A stretch of 64,000 bases of DNA, taken from the NCBI RefSeq assembly GCF_003719305.1, contig NZ_RARC01000003.1:310001-374000 (forward strand), read 5' to 3'. Below are positions 1-8,625 of the stretch, piece after piece. This DNA is from Mycolicibacterium stellerae (GTDB lineage: Bacteria > Actinomycetota > Actinomycetes > Mycobacteriales > Mycobacteriaceae). The notes under the pieces were generated by a model that made no database searches, was not told the origin of the DNA, and worked only from the letters and a program-made list of their open reading frames with translations. The translations under genes and the position numbers were made by a program. Position 1 is the stretch's first letter; each line of letters starts with the position of its first letter.

Positions 1-549
1 GACATCGACAGCAGCGCCGACCCCGTACGTCCACTCGCGATCCAACAGCTCTCTGAACAACTCCTGGTGCAGCGCATCCATCGCGTCGTCCTGTTCGCGT
101 ATTCGAGCGGCCTTTCCTGGATCGCGGGTCAACATCACTTCCTGCGCATTCCGTGCCAATTCTCCTGCAACCCGGCCCATTTCAGCGAAACGCCCTTCGA
201 CCGTCGGGGGCAGAACACGATCTGGATGTCGCTGGCGGACGATCTTGGCCACATGTACGGCCAAAGCGCCCATCCGATCGAAATCGGCAATGACTTGAAT
301 CCAGCTGATGATGCTGCGGAGTTCACCCGCCACCGGCTGCTGCAAGGCCAGCAACGTGACAGCACCTTCCTCGGCTCGGGTGCCCATCGCCGCGATCTTG
401 GCGTAGTCGCCGATCACTTGCTCTGCCGAGGCGAGGTCGGCTTGTAGCAGCGCCTGGGTTGCGCGCTCCATTGCGGCTCCGGAGAGGCCGCACATCTGAC
501 TCAGCTGCTCGGCTAGCTCGGACAGGTGTTTTCGGTAGACGGTTCGCAT
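1..549 (-). CDS. phoU: PhoU-family phosphate signalling regulator, 3' end cut by window edge
   Basis: PhoU/PhoY proteins are cytoplasmic helical-bundle adaptors that link the Pst phosphate importer to the SenX3-RegX3 two-component system in mycobacteria. The reverse strand is open from the ATG at 549 to base 1 (183 codons), so the stop and roughly the last 30 residues of a protein usually near 215 residues lie outside the window. The product begins [12 protein letters not shown], and the segment [15 protein letters not shown] is typical of the first PhoU repeat. A purine-rich ribosome site (GGGGAGAAGG) lies 8 bases before the ATG. It follows the phosphoribosyltransferase-hydrolase gene by 33 bases on the same strand, so the two are probably co-transcribed from the DosR-type promoter at 1945-1980. 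Family assignment is firm; which PhoU paralogue it is remains open. Confidence 0.88.
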   Translation of the reverse strand, partial: MRTVYRKHLSELAEQLSQMCGLSGAAMERATQALLQADLASAEQVIGDYAKIAAMGTRAEEGAVTLLALQQPVAGELRSIISWIQVIADFDRMGALAVHVAKIVRQRHPDRVLPPTVEGRFAEMGRVAGELARNAQEVMLTRDPGKAARIREQDDAMDALHQELFRELLDREWTYGVGAAVDV

Positions 550-582
550 CCGCTTCGCCTTCTCCCCATGATGTTCGGCTGT

Positions 583-1908
583 CTACCGTTGCGCGACGAG
601 TCGGCTCAAGTGGTCAACGAACCAGTCGCAGGCCAGCTTCGCTACCTGTTCGAGGGTGCCCGGTTCCTCGAACAGGTGCGTGGCTCCGGGAACCACGGTG
701 AGTTCGCATTCCCCAGGTATCGCTGCTTGTGCTCGCCGGTTCAGTTCGATGACCACCTCGTCGCGTCCGCCCACGATCAGCAGAGTCGGTGCAAGGACGT
801 TCGCCAGCGCCCGACCGGCGAGATCGGGTCGGCCGCCGCGGGAGACAACGGCACCCACCTTCGCACGCGGATCGGCGGCCGCTGCCAGTGCTGCGCCCGC
901 CCCGGTGCTTGCGCCGAAGTAACCGACGGGAAGCAGGGCCGTCTCGGGCTGGCCGGCCAGCCAACGGCTTACGTCGACCAGCCGTCCCGCCAGCATCTCG
1001 ATATCGAAGACATTGGCGCGGTTGCGCTCTTCGGCAGGCGTGAGCAAATCGAGCAGCAGCGTGGCAAGACCGGCGCTGTTCAAGACTTGGGCAACGTACC
1101 TGTTGCGCGGGCTATGCCGGCTGCTCCCGCTGCCGTGCGCGAAAACGACGATGCCCCTTGGGTGTTCGGGGATCGTCAAATGCCCGGCCACCGTCACCGG
1201 TCCGGCCGTCACCGCGACCTCTTCGTCACGCAGTGGCGGGTCGATCGCGACGCCGGCTTGCGCGGAGACGCCGTCGCGAGCGCGGTCGAGGAGCGCAATG
1301 ACCTCTTCGTCGGGGGTCTGGGGGAAATGGCGGTATCCCTGCCCGACCGCGGAGAAGAGCGCGGGCGTCTTCAGACAGACCACCTCGTCGGCGTAGCCGG
1401 CGAACCGTTCAGTGACATCGTCCGGGCCGATCGGAACCGCCAACACCACGTGGCTCGCTCCGTGGGCGCGGGCAACCTGGCATGCCGCCCGAGCGGTGGC
1501 CCCGGTGGCGATGCCGTCGTCGACGATCACGGCGACCCGCCCGATCAACGAGATCCGGTCACGCCCGCGTCTGAAGCGTTCCGCGCGGCGACGCAGTTCG
1601 ATCCGCTGCTTGTGTTCGACGGCATCCATGTCATCGCCGTCGAGGTATGCCTCGCGCACGACGCCGTCGTTGAGGACTCGCACGCCGTCCTCGCCGATGG
1701 CGCCGAAGGCGAGTTCCGGCTGAAACGGCACGCCGAGTTTGCGTACCACCAGCACGTCGAGGGGGGCCTTCAGTGCCTTCGCGACCTCGAAGGCCACCGG
1801 CACACCGCCTCGTGGAAGGCCGAGGACGACGATGTCCCGCCCCTTCAGAGGCGCTAGACGGCGGGCCAACTGCCGCCCCGCGTCGACACGATCGTCAAAC
1901 AATTTCAT
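583..1908 (-). CDS. Phosphoribosyltransferase fused to dienelactone-hydrolase-like domain (Rv0571c type)
   Basis: A two-domain cytoplasmic protein of 441 residues. Residues 1 to about 205 form a type I phosphoribosyltransferase with the PRPP loop VDDGIATGATA near 129-139. Residues about 230-441 form an alpha/beta hydrolase with nucleophile elbow GASTGAG (Ser334), Asp383 in GGRDE and His411 in GATH, a complete Ser-Asp-His triad at the expected spacing. The same fusion occurs in M. tuberculosis Rv0571c, a DosR-regulon gene whose substrate is unknown. Two DosR-like boxes lie 37 and 59 bases upstream of the start, and phoU follows 33 bases downstream. The domain assignment is well supported; the reaction is not known, and hydrolysis of a nucleotide-linked ester would be speculation. 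Confidence 0.88.
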   Translation of the reverse strand: MKLFDDRVDAGRQLARRLAPLKGRDIVVLGLPRGGVPVAFEVAKALKAPLDVLVVRKLGVPFQPELAFGAIGEDGVRVLNDGVVREAYLDGDDMDAVEHKQRIELRRRAERFRRGRDRISLIGRVAVIVDDGIATGATARAACQVARAHGASHVVLAVPIGPDDVTERFAGYADEVVCLKTPALFSAVGQGYRHFPQTPDEEVIALLDRARDGVSAQAGVAIDPPLRDEEVAVTAGPVTVAGHLTIPEHPRGIVVFAHGSGSSRHSPRNRYVAQVLNSAGLATLLLDLLTPAEERNRANVFDIEMLAGRLVDVSRWLAGQPETALLPVGYFGASTGAGAALAAAADPRAKVGAVVSRGGRPDLAGRALANVLAPTLLIVGGRDEVVIELNRRAQAAIPGECELTVVPGATHLFEEPGTLEQVAKLACDWFVDHLSRLVAQR

Positions 1909-1944
1909 CTCCCGAGTGTTAACCGATGAGACGGTGAGCCGATA

Positions 1945-1980
1945 AGGGCTTAGGTCCCTCAGTCGACCGACTTGGGTCCC
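1945..1980 (-). promoter_or_regulatory. Paired DosR-like boxes upstream of the PRTase-hydrolase gene
   Basis: AGGGCTTAGGTCCC at 1945-1958 matches the DosR consensus GGGACTWWAGTCCC at 11 of 14 positions, and CCGACTTGGGTCCC at 1967-1980 matches at 10. Their starts are 22 bases apart, two helical turns. They sit in the 89-base gap between the WS/DGAT stop and the start at 1908, so they should serve the leftward PRTase-hydrolase/phoU unit. Confidence 0.7.
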
Positions 1981-1997
1981 AACAGCGCGGGAGGTCT

Positions 1998-3422
1998 TCA
2001 GGTCAGCAAGCCAAGTGCGGATTCCAGTTCGGTCAGTGACTGTTCGGTAAGCGGTATCAGGGTGTCGATGTCAGGTACGACATCGCGGCCTGCGACGTAG
2101 CCGAAGCCGATGCGGTCGGCGTATGAGCACGTCGTGACATTGAGTGCCTGGCCGTCGTAGACGGCCGACACCGGGTAGATCTCCTCGACATGCGCGCCGT
2201 TCCAATACATCTCGGCCTGCGGGCCCGGCACGTGCGATATCGGCAGGTTGTATCCCGTGCGTAGCTTCGGGCTGAACGGGAGCATCGGCAAGAGCACCGT
2301 TGGTCCGATCGCTGCTGCGAGCAGCAACAGGGATGCGCCCGGACCGCGACTCGCCACCCGGTGTTTGCCCTCCGACATGGAGCGGTGGATCAGATCCAGC
2401 CGCTCAAGAGGGTCGGGTAGATGGGTGCCCAGCGGGCACAGCCATGCGCCGAACATGTTGTTGTGCCGTTCCTCGGTCGCGTGTCCGCGGCTTCGCACCG
2501 TGATCGGGCAGATGGCCACCAGCGACTGTGTGGGCAGTTCTTCGTGATCGAGCAGCCAGCGGCGCAGCGCACCCGCCACGACCGCGGTCACCGCATCGTT
2601 ACCGGTCACCCCGGCTTTGTCCTGCAGGGCCCGGATACGTGTCCTTGGCCAGGTGTCGGCGGCGACGGTGCGCTCGTGTCCGAGCCTGCCGTTGAACCGG
2701 GTATGGGGAGCGGCCAACAGCGGCACGGTCGTATCGCCGGTCAGGCTGGCGACCAGATCCGATACCTCGCCGGTGACGATTCGTCCGGCCAGTGCGACCG
2801 CCGACACCGCCGTGCCCGCCACAGATCGGAGCATTGGAAGGGGATTGGGCAGTTCAAGAGTGTGACGGGCGGTTCGCACCTCCTGTTCGCGATGCTGGGC
2901 CGCGTAGAAGTGGGGCATCGACCGGCGCTTCGGATCGGGGCTCAGCGCATCGCTGATCATCTGGAAACCGGCCACGCCGTCCATGACGGTGTGATGGATC
3001 TTCACGTAGAAGGCAAAGCGGCCTTCCGCGAGCCCATCGATCAGGTACGACATCCACATGGGACGGGACCGATCGAGTGGCTCCGCGTGTAGCCGGCCGA
3101 TGGCCCGCCACAGGTCGTTGCGACCGCCGCCCGACGTCAGTCTCATGCGTCGGCAGTGCTGGCTCAGGTCAACTGTGTCGGCCTCTCGCCAGACCCAGCC
3201 ACCGACGGTCTGCGCGCCGCGATGAGGATATCGGCGAAGCCGCGGATCTACGGGGTCTCGTCCGGAGACGGCTGCCCGATGAAGTTCGTCGACGTGATGC
3301 GGGCCTGCGCCTTTGGGGGGCGACAGAATCAGCACGGCGCCGATGTTCAGCGGACGGGACAGCGCCTCTGCGGTCATCATTGCGGCGTCGAGCGGGTCTA
3401 GCCAGTCCATGCCGCGCTCCAT
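1998..3422 (-). CDS. WS/DGAT-family acyltransferase (wax ester/triacylglycerol synthase)
   Basis: Members transfer an acyl group from acyl-CoA to diacylglycerol or a fatty alcohol, building storage lipid at the inner membrane. The 474-residue product starts MERGMDWLDPLDAA and carries the catalytic motif HHTVMDG (HHxxxDG) at residues 143-149; the second family region is visible as ELPTQSLVAICPITVRS about two thirds along. I place the start at the ATG at 3422, two bases past the stop of the upstream hydrolase gene; ATG 3410 is the alternative. The frame stays open far upstream, but that extension only shadows the hydrolase gene and has no family resemblance. It is a different paralogue from the Tgs1-like gene at 44749. 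Translational coupling with the hydrolase suggests one transcript from the box region at 4739-4782. Confidence 0.88.
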   Translation of the reverse strand: MERGMDWLDPLDAAMMTAEALSRPLNIGAVLILSPPKGAGPHHVDELHRAAVSGRDPVDPRLRRYPHRGAQTVGGWVWREADTVDLSQHCRRMRLTSGGGRNDLWRAIGRLHAEPLDRSRPMWMSYLIDGLAEGRFAFYVKIHHTVMDGVAGFQMISDALSPDPKRRSMPHFYAAQHREQEVRTARHTLELPNPLPMLRSVAGTAVSAVALAGRIVTGEVSDLVASLTGDTTVPLLAAPHTRFNGRLGHERTVAADTWPRTRIRALQDKAGVTGNDAVTAVVAGALRRWLLDHEELPTQSLVAICPITVRSRGHATEERHNNMFGAWLCPLGTHLPDPLERLDLIHRSMSEGKHRVASRGPGASLLLLAAAIGPTVLLPMLPFSPKLRTGYNLPISHVPGPQAEMYWNGAHVEEIYPVSAVYDGQALNVTTCSYADRIGFGYVAGRDVVPDIDTLIPLTEQSLTELESALGLLT

Positions 3423-3424
3423 AC

Positions 3425-4687
3425 TCAGGCGGGCCGATCGGTCTCGCGCAATGTCGGAGCCCCCCCGACGAGTCCCGATTGCACAAGTGCGTCGTCGACG
3501 AAGCGCTGTACCGGACGGGACTGGAAGAAACCGGTGTGGCCGCCTCGGTACCAGACGATCTCGGGCCTGCCCCAATGGTCCCACAGGCGGAGGACCTGCT
3601 CGCGCGGGTGAACAAGCCGATCGGCGACGCCGGCATAGATGAAGCGGCCGGCGATCGGCACGCGGGGCGTCAGCGATAGCGGCGATATCATTCGCCCGAT
3701 TGGCTCGGCGAGTGCCACCGTGTGCCTGCGCGGGTCGTCGAGGCCGAGGCCCGCATGGCGTCCAAGGAGTTCGATCAGGTCGACCACCGGGACACCGAGT
3801 ATCGCGCACGTGAGGCCGTCCTCGAGGCTCGCGACAAGCGAAGCGATGTAACCACCGAGTGAGATGCTGTTCAGGCCGATCGACGACTCGGGTTCCTGCG
3901 ACCGTATCCAGCCAATCAGCCGCCGGACGTCCCACACCGCCTGGGCGGTCGCGTGCACGTTGTCCATCACATCCTCGCCGAGGAAGACCGTGCCCTTTGG
4001 CAGTCCCCGTGCCCGCGGCCCGTGCATCGGAAGGACGGGTAACACGACGTTGAGACCCAGGTTCTCGTGCAGGTGCCATGCCCGGAACAGCGCGAGGTCG
4101 AGCGCGGCGCGGCCCATTTCCGCGCCGTGAATGCACACCAGCCATGGACGAGGCACGCTGTGGCGCAACATCAGCGCGTACTCGCGGGTATTGGCGGTGT
4201 AGCCCGACCACCGCTGCGCGCCGGGTTCGCCAGGGTGGGGGGCGTAGCCGCTTTCGAAGGCGATGCGCGAGTGGGGATGTCTGCGGCTCTTGACTTGCGC
4301 GACCGTGACGTCGGTCAATGCCGGCGGTCTCGCAAAGAACCCTTCGGCATTGTCCAGCCATCCTCTTCGGCCGTAGAAGTCCAGCGCCGCAACCACTTCG
4401 CGGTTGATTCGGTCGAAGGCACGCTCATCGCTGACTGGTCGGCGGGCTCGCAACCCGAGAAGGACGATTTCGTCGCGTAAGGCGTGTAAGGCAAGCGCGA
4501 CAGTGGGCCGCGCGATCGGAAGGTCGTGCGGCTCGCTGCCGAGATAGTCCCGCCAGGATTGGGCGTAGTAGCCACCGGTTCTTGTGAACGGCCCGACCAT
4601 CGCGCCCAACGCCCGCGCACCAGGAGGCTGACGGCGAGAATGGCTCGTCAGTGGGTCGCCCGCCTTTTCGCGGTCAGATGCCGCCAT
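3425..4687 (-). CDS. Alpha/beta-hydrolase-like protein of the Rv2627c family
   Basis: A 420-residue protein closely resembling M. tuberculosis Rv2627c, a DosR-regulon protein of about 413 residues with unknown substrate. The middle shows an alpha/beta hydrolase fold: WLVCIHGAEMGRA as the oxyanion-strand region, GLNSISLGGYIASL as the nucleophile-elbow equivalent, and a C-terminal GGHTGFF segment that could supply the His. The usual G-x-S-x-G spacing is loosened (S-I-S-L-G-G), so catalysis is not certain. I chose ATG 4687 (MAASDREK) because it gives the family length; upstream starts to 4789 would run through the DosR-like boxes at 4739-4782. The WS/DGAT gene begins two bases after its stop, implying joint expression and perhaps a role in lipid handling. 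Confidence 0.85.
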   Translation of the reverse strand: MAASDREKAGDPLTSHSRRQPPGARALGAMVGPFTRTGGYYAQSWRDYLGSEPHDLPIARPTVALALHALRDEIVLLGLRARRPVSDERAFDRINREVVAALDFYGRRGWLDNAEGFFARPPALTDVTVAQVKSRRHPHSRIAFESGYAPHPGEPGAQRWSGYTANTREYALMLRHSVPRPWLVCIHGAEMGRAALDLALFRAWHLHENLGLNVVLPVLPMHGPRARGLPKGTVFLGEDVMDNVHATAQAVWDVRRLIGWIRSQEPESSIGLNSISLGGYIASLVASLEDGLTCAILGVPVVDLIELLGRHAGLGLDDPRRHTVALAEPIGRMISPLSLTPRVPIAGRFIYAGVADRLVHPREQVLRLWDHWGRPEIVWYRGGHTGFFQSRPVQRFVDDALVQSGLVGGAPTLRETDRPA

Positions 4688-4738
4688 GCCCGACGACGTT
4701 ACGGACTGTCGCGGTGAGTCAGTAGAGGCTTCGTTCGC

Positions 4739-4782
4739 GGGACTGAGGGCCGTTTGACCACCGCCGTCGGGACCAATGCCTC
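4739..4782. promoter_or_regulatory. DosR-like boxes between Rv2627c-like gene and universal stress gene
   Basis: GGGCCGTTTGACCA at 4747-4760 (9 of 14) and GGGACCAATGCCTC at 4769-4782 (10 of 14) start 22 bases apart. A further overlapping candidate, GGGACTGAGGGCCG, lies at 4739-4752. The region is a divergent promoter serving the leftward hydrolase-WS/DGAT pair and the rightward stress protein. The element GACCAATGCCTCCAG at 4771-4785 recurs exactly in front of the paralogous stress gene at 34405-34419. Confidence 0.6.
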
Positions 4783-4846
4783 CAGCCAAGGCCGGCGCCG
4801 AGCCATAGCGTCATCGATGGTCGCCGGTTTCAGAGAGGACAACGAA

Positions 4847-5758
4847 ATGTCCAAACACGTCTCACATCACGGAGTGGTCGTAGGCGCCGACGGATCTCCG
4901 TCGGCACTGGTGGCGGTGCAGTGGGCGGCGCGGGAAGCAGCGATGCGCCACGTTCCCCTTACCGTCATTCACGCGGTATCCCCGCTATCGGTCGCGGCGT
5001 CGGCGTTGGCCTGGCCCGGCGGCCGAGTCCCCGAAGAGGTTCTCGAGATCCAGGAAAACGACGCCCGCAGGATCGTCGCCGACGCCGTCGAGGCCGTTGA
5101 GGCCGTTGAGGGCAGCGCCACTGCCGGTCCTCGCCCGGAGATCAACACCGAAACGCTTTTTGGGAAGCCCGTACCGGCCATCGTCGATTTTTCAAAGGAT
5201 GCCCAACTGGTTGTGGTCGGATGCCGTGGCCAGACCGGACAGCATCGTCGCCTACTCGGATCGGTCAGCACAGGGGTGATCCATCACGCCCACTGTCCCG
5301 TCGCGGTGATACACGACGAGGTACCTTCGGTGCTTCAATCGTCGAAGCGGCCCGTGGTGTTGGGTGTTGACGGCTCACGGGCCTCGGAGTTGGCGACGGC
5401 CATCGCGTTTGACGAGGCCTCACGGCGGGGTGTGGATTTGGTGGCGTTGCATGTCTGGGGCGATGCCGACATGTCCACCGTGTTCGGCGTTGACTCCTCG
5501 GCTGTCCAATCGGCGGCAGACAAGACGCTTGCCGAGAGCCTTGCCGGCTGGCAGGAACGCTATCCCGATGTCACGGTCCAGCGTGTGGTCGAGTTCGAGC
5601 GGCCCGTCCGTCATCTTCTCGACCAGGCCGAGAAGGCTCAGCTTGTCGTCGTCGGGAGCCACGGGCGCGGCGGATTCGCCGGGATGCTGCTCGGTTCGGT
5701 CAGTACCGCTGTAGCGCAGGAGGCCCGCGTACCCGTCATCGTCGCGCGCCAGCACTAG
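4847..5758 (+). CDS. Tandem-domain universal stress protein
   Basis: A 303-residue protein with two Usp domains, as in Rv1996 and Rv2005c. Each domain begins with a GxDGS strand-loop (VVVGADGSPSAL; VVLGVDGSRASEL) and ends with the nucleotide motif G-2x-G-9x-G-S (GCRGQTGQHRRLLGSVS; GSHGRGGFAGMLLGSVS), so both halves should bind ATP. Mycobacterial relatives are cytoplasmic and slow growth in an ATP-dependent way (known for Rv2623). I chose ATG 4847 (MSKHV), preceded by GAGAGG; the frame extends upstream to 4754, but that part overlaps the DosR-like boxes. The 3' end overlaps the convergent P-type ATPase gene by 23 bases. The partner or target is unknown. Confidence 0.92.
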   Translation: MSKHVSHHGVVVGADGSPSALVAVQWAAREAAMRHVPLTVIHAVSPLSVAASALAWPGGRVPEEVLEIQENDARRIVADAVEAVEAVEGSATAGPRPEINTETLFGKPVPAIVDFSKDAQLVVVGCRGQTGQHRRLLGSVSTGVIHHAHCPVAVIHDEVPSVLQSSKRPVVLGVDGSRASELATAIAFDEASRRGVDLVALHVWGDADMSTVFGVDSSAVQSAADKTLAESLAGWQERYPDVTVQRVVEFERPVRHLLDQAEKAQLVVVGSHGRGGFAGMLLGSVSTAVAQEARVPVIVARQH

Positions 5759-8447
5759 CGCGACCGGCGGTGAGCCATAGCTGTCCCGCAGCCAGCGGCA
5801 GCAGGCTACACACCAGCACCAACCCCCACCCTCTGGCACCGATAGCCTCAATCTGCAGCGCCGTCGCCAGCACCGGCACGGTGGCCGCCACCACGATCAG
5901 CCCGAGGCAGAGCGCCAGCGCGCCCCAGACCAGGCGGTTGGTGGTGACAGCGTTGCGCAGCACTCCGGTGCCCCTGCCGCGCATGTTGAAGACATGCCAC
6001 AACTGCGCTAGTGCGATGGTCAAGAACGACACCGTCGTCGTTGCCGCGGCGTCGAAACCAAGCCAGTGCATGGCAACGACGATGGACAGCAGGGTGCTCG
6101 CTGAGATCGCCAGCCCATAGCACGTCATGGCGCGCCACAGCCGGGGCCGAATGATGGGCTCGCCCCGGCGTCGGGGCGGCCGGTCGAGGACGTCGCCGTC
6201 GCCTTCGCCGGAAGCGAGTGCGAAGGCGGGAAACACGTCGGTCACCAGGTTCAGGAACAAGATCTGCAACGGCAGCAGCGGTAGCGGCAAGCCGGTGAAC
6301 ACGGCGAGCGCGACCACTAACACCTCGGCGATGTTGCACGAGAGCAAGTACATCGAGAAGCGTCGGATGTTGTCGAAGATCACCCGCCCCTCGCGCGCCG
6401 CGGTCACGATCGTCGAGAATCGGTCGTCGAGCAGCACGATGTCGGCCGCTTCACGTGCAACCTCGGTGCCGCGCTTGCCCATCGCCACACCGATGTCGGC
6501 CTTCGACAGGGCAGGCGCGTCATTGACGCCGTCGCCGATCATCGCGACGACTTCGCCTTGAGACTGAAAGAGCTCTATCAGGTCAAGCTTGTGCTCGGGG
6601 TCGACGCGCGCAAAGACACGTTGTCGTGCAACACCTTTGCGTGTGGACTCCGACGCATCCTTCAGGCCGGAGAGTTCGCTACCAGTCGTGACGGTCGCGT
6701 CGGCTGCCGCGATGCCCACATCGTGGGCGATGGCCAGTGCGGTGCTCGGATGATCGCCGGTGGCCATCGCAACGCTTATCCCCGCAGACCGGAGCGAGGC
6801 GACCGCGTCGGCAATGTCGGCACGCGCAGGGTCTCGCAGTGCCACTAGTCCGACGAGCGCGAGGCCGCCGGCGAGGGGGTCTTGTGGCTCCGTGCACTGG
6901 TGAGTGGCCAACGCGAGAACACGTAACCCGTCGGCCGCCAGTTCCTGCGCTGTGTCGAGCCATTTCGCTTTGTCGTCGTCATCGAGTGGCTCGGCCATAG
7001 TGCCGATTCGATTCGTCAGCGTCAGGATTTCTTCCGGTGCTCCCTTGATGGCGACGAAATAGCGGTCGCGATCCCGATGTACGGTCGCCATCCACTTCGT
7101 GGCAGGGTCGAACGGATACTCCGCTACCTCGGGGTAAAGATTCAGTTGCTCGGCGCGAGTCAATCCCGCGAGGGCACCGGCACGAAGCAGAGCTACTTCC
7201 ATCGGATCACCCGTGCCGCTGGCGGTTTCGCTGTCATAGTCGGCGTTGCCGCACAACACGCCCGTCAACAGCGCGCGCTCCAGCTCCGAGTCGGCAGACG
7301 GATCGACCGACACACCGCCGGTGAGAACGGCGCGGTTCTGATAGTCGAAGAAGAATGCGCCGGTCGTGGTAACCACCCGTTCGACGGCCATGGTGTTCTC
7401 AGTCAGCGTGCCCGTCTTGTCGGTGAGCACCACCGTGGTCGAGCCGAGCGTCTCAACCGCCGAGAGCCTCTCAACGAGCGCGTTGTGCCGCGCCATGCGC
7501 AGCATGCCTCGGCCGAGCGCGAGCGTCGCCACGATCGGCAGGCCTTCCGGGATGGCGGCGATCGCGAGCGCGATGGATGTTTCGACCATTAGCAACACCG
7601 GCCTGCCGGTCACGAGCCCGGCCACCGCAACGGCGGACGCCAACATCAGTGTGAGCCAAATGAGTTGGCGTGCCAGGCGTTCGAGCTGGTCCTCGAGCGG
7701 AGAGTTGCCCACGTCAGCCTCGTCGACCAGCTGGGTGATGCGGCCGAGTTCGGTGGCAAGCCCGGTGCCGACAACGATGCCTTCGCCGCTGCCGCGGACC
7801 ACGTGCGTGCCCTTGAACAACATCGCGGCGCGCTCGTGCAATGCCGCCTCCGCGGCGTCGGGCTCCACGCGCTTGCCGACCGGCACCGACTCACCGGTCA
7901 GCGCGGACTCGTCCACGCCAAGGACTGAGCTGTGCGCGCACCGCAGGTCGGCGGGCACGACGTCGCCCGCCTCCAAGAGCACAACGTCACCGGGCACCAA
8001 CTCGTGGGCGTTGACGACGGCGGACCGCGCGTTTCTGCGCACCCGTGCGTTGCGGCCGCCCAACGCACGCAACGCCTCCATCGAGCGCACCGCCCTGCGC
8101 TCGGTGCCGTAGCCGATCGCCGCGTTGACCAACAGCACGACCACGATCGCTATCGCCTGTTGCCACTCACCGAAGACGAACGACACCGTCATCGCCGCTG
8201 CGAGCAGAGCTACCACCGGGCTCACGAACTGCCGCACGAGCAGTGTCGCGTCGGACACCGGTTTGCGTGCCGCCAAGAGATTTCGTCCATACCGCCGCCG
8301 CTGCCGCTCGACATCGGCGTCGGTCAAACCGACCGTCGGGTCAACCCCTAGCTCAGATGCGACTCTCGCGGCGGTCAAAGTGTGCGGCAGTTGCGGCAAC
8401 AAGCCGGGAGCAACCACTTCAGGGCCCATATGTCCCGACTCTGCCAT
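5736..8447 (-). CDS. P2-type cation-transporting ATPase (CtpF/PacL-like)
   Basis: A membrane ion pump of about 903 residues driven by ATP. It shows the N-terminal cation-ATPase region, actuator motif LTGESVPV, membrane helix 4 motif IPEGLP (the Ca2+/Mn2+-type P2 signature), phosphorylation site DKTGTLT, the nucleotide-domain motif KGAPEE, and hinge GDGVNDAPAL, followed by six C-terminal membrane segments. All catalytic elements are intact. A P-type ATPase (CtpF, Rv1997) sits beside Usp Rv1996 in the M. tuberculosis DosR regulon, and the same adjacency is seen here, though this sequence looks like a different subfamily member. Starts at 8447 (MAESGHMGP) or 8429 (MGPEVV) are both possible; longer forms would run through the boxes at 8468-8563. 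Ion specificity cannot be read from the sequence. Confidence 0.9.
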   Translation of the reverse strand: MAESGHMGPEVVAPGLLPQLPHTLTAARVASELGVDPTVGLTDADVERQRRRYGRNLLAARKPVSDATLLVRQFVSPVVALLAAAMTVSFVFGEWQQAIAIVVVLLVNAAIGYGTERRAVRSMEALRALGGRNARVRRNARSAVVNAHELVPGDVVLLEAGDVVPADLRCAHSSVLGVDESALTGESVPVGKRVEPDAAEAALHERAAMLFKGTHVVRGSGEGIVVGTGLATELGRITQLVDEADVGNSPLEDQLERLARQLIWLTLMLASAVAVAGLVTGRPVLLMVETSIALAIAAIPEGLPIVATLALGRGMLRMARHNALVERLSAVETLGSTTVVLTDKTGTLTENTMAVERVVTTTGAFFFDYQNRAVLTGGVSVDPSADSELERALLTGVLCGNADYDSETASGTGDPMEVALLRAGALAGLTRAEQLNLYPEVAEYPFDPATKWMATVHRDRDRYFVAIKGAPEEILTLTNRIGTMAEPLDDDDKAKWLDTAQELAADGLRVLALATHQCTEPQDPLAGGLALVGLVALRDPARADIADAVASLRSAGISVAMATGDHPSTALAIAHDVGIAAADATVTTGSELSGLKDASESTRKGVARQRVFARVDPEHKLDLIELFQSQGEVVAMIGDGVNDAPALSKADIGVAMGKRGTEVAREAADIVLLDDRFSTIVTAAREGRVIFDNIRRFSMYLLSCNIAEVLVVALAVFTGLPLPLLPLQILFLNLVTDVFPAFALASGEGDGDVLDRPPRRRGEPIIRPRLWRAMTCYGLAISASTLLSIVVAMHWLGFDAAATTTVSFLTIALAQLWHVFNMRGRGTGVLRNAVTTNRLVWGALALCLGLIVVAATVPVLATALQIEAIGARGWGLVLVCSLLPLAAGQLWLTAGRASAGARR

Positions 8448-8467
8448 CACCCGCCCGGAATCGTCAC

Positions 8468-8563
8468 GAGCCGAAGGTCCCCGAATAGGCCAGCTTGGAT
8501 TCAGTGGAGTCCGAACCGTAGGCCATTGGGGCGAGATCACCCCGCCGAGGTGACTTGAGGCCC
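8468..8563. promoter_or_regulatory. DosR-like boxes in divergent promoter (ATPase / SRPBCC gene)
   Basis: The best element is GTGACTTGAGGCCC at 8550-8563 (11 of 14). A weak partner, GGGGCGAGATCACC at 8528-8541 (8 of 14), starts 22 bases earlier. On the other strand GGGACCTTCGGCTC (8468-8481, 10 of 14) lies close to the ATPase start. The spread suggests that both divergent genes are controlled from this 178-base gap. Confidence 0.55.
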
Positions 8564-8625
8564 TAGCATGCGCGGTCACACAGGTGTGCAGTGGGGGATA
8601 TGGCAAGGGGCGAAAGGGGACCACG

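Noticed and set aside
526..1857. Long rightward open frame (443 codons) opposite the PRTase-hydrolase gene
   Set aside because: It is the antisense shadow of a gene with two complete domains and active sites; the translation is low complexity and shows no family motif.
3423..4361. N-terminal extension of the WS/DGAT frame up to 4361
   Set aside because: The added 313 codons are Arg/Pro-rich, overlap the Rv2627c-like gene in another frame and lack homology features; the ATG at 3422 gives the family length.
8421..8435. GGGCCCATATGTCCC near the ATPase start as a DosR box
   Set aside because: It is 15 bases with the wrong internal spacing and overlaps the probable start codon; better boxes lie at 8468-8563.
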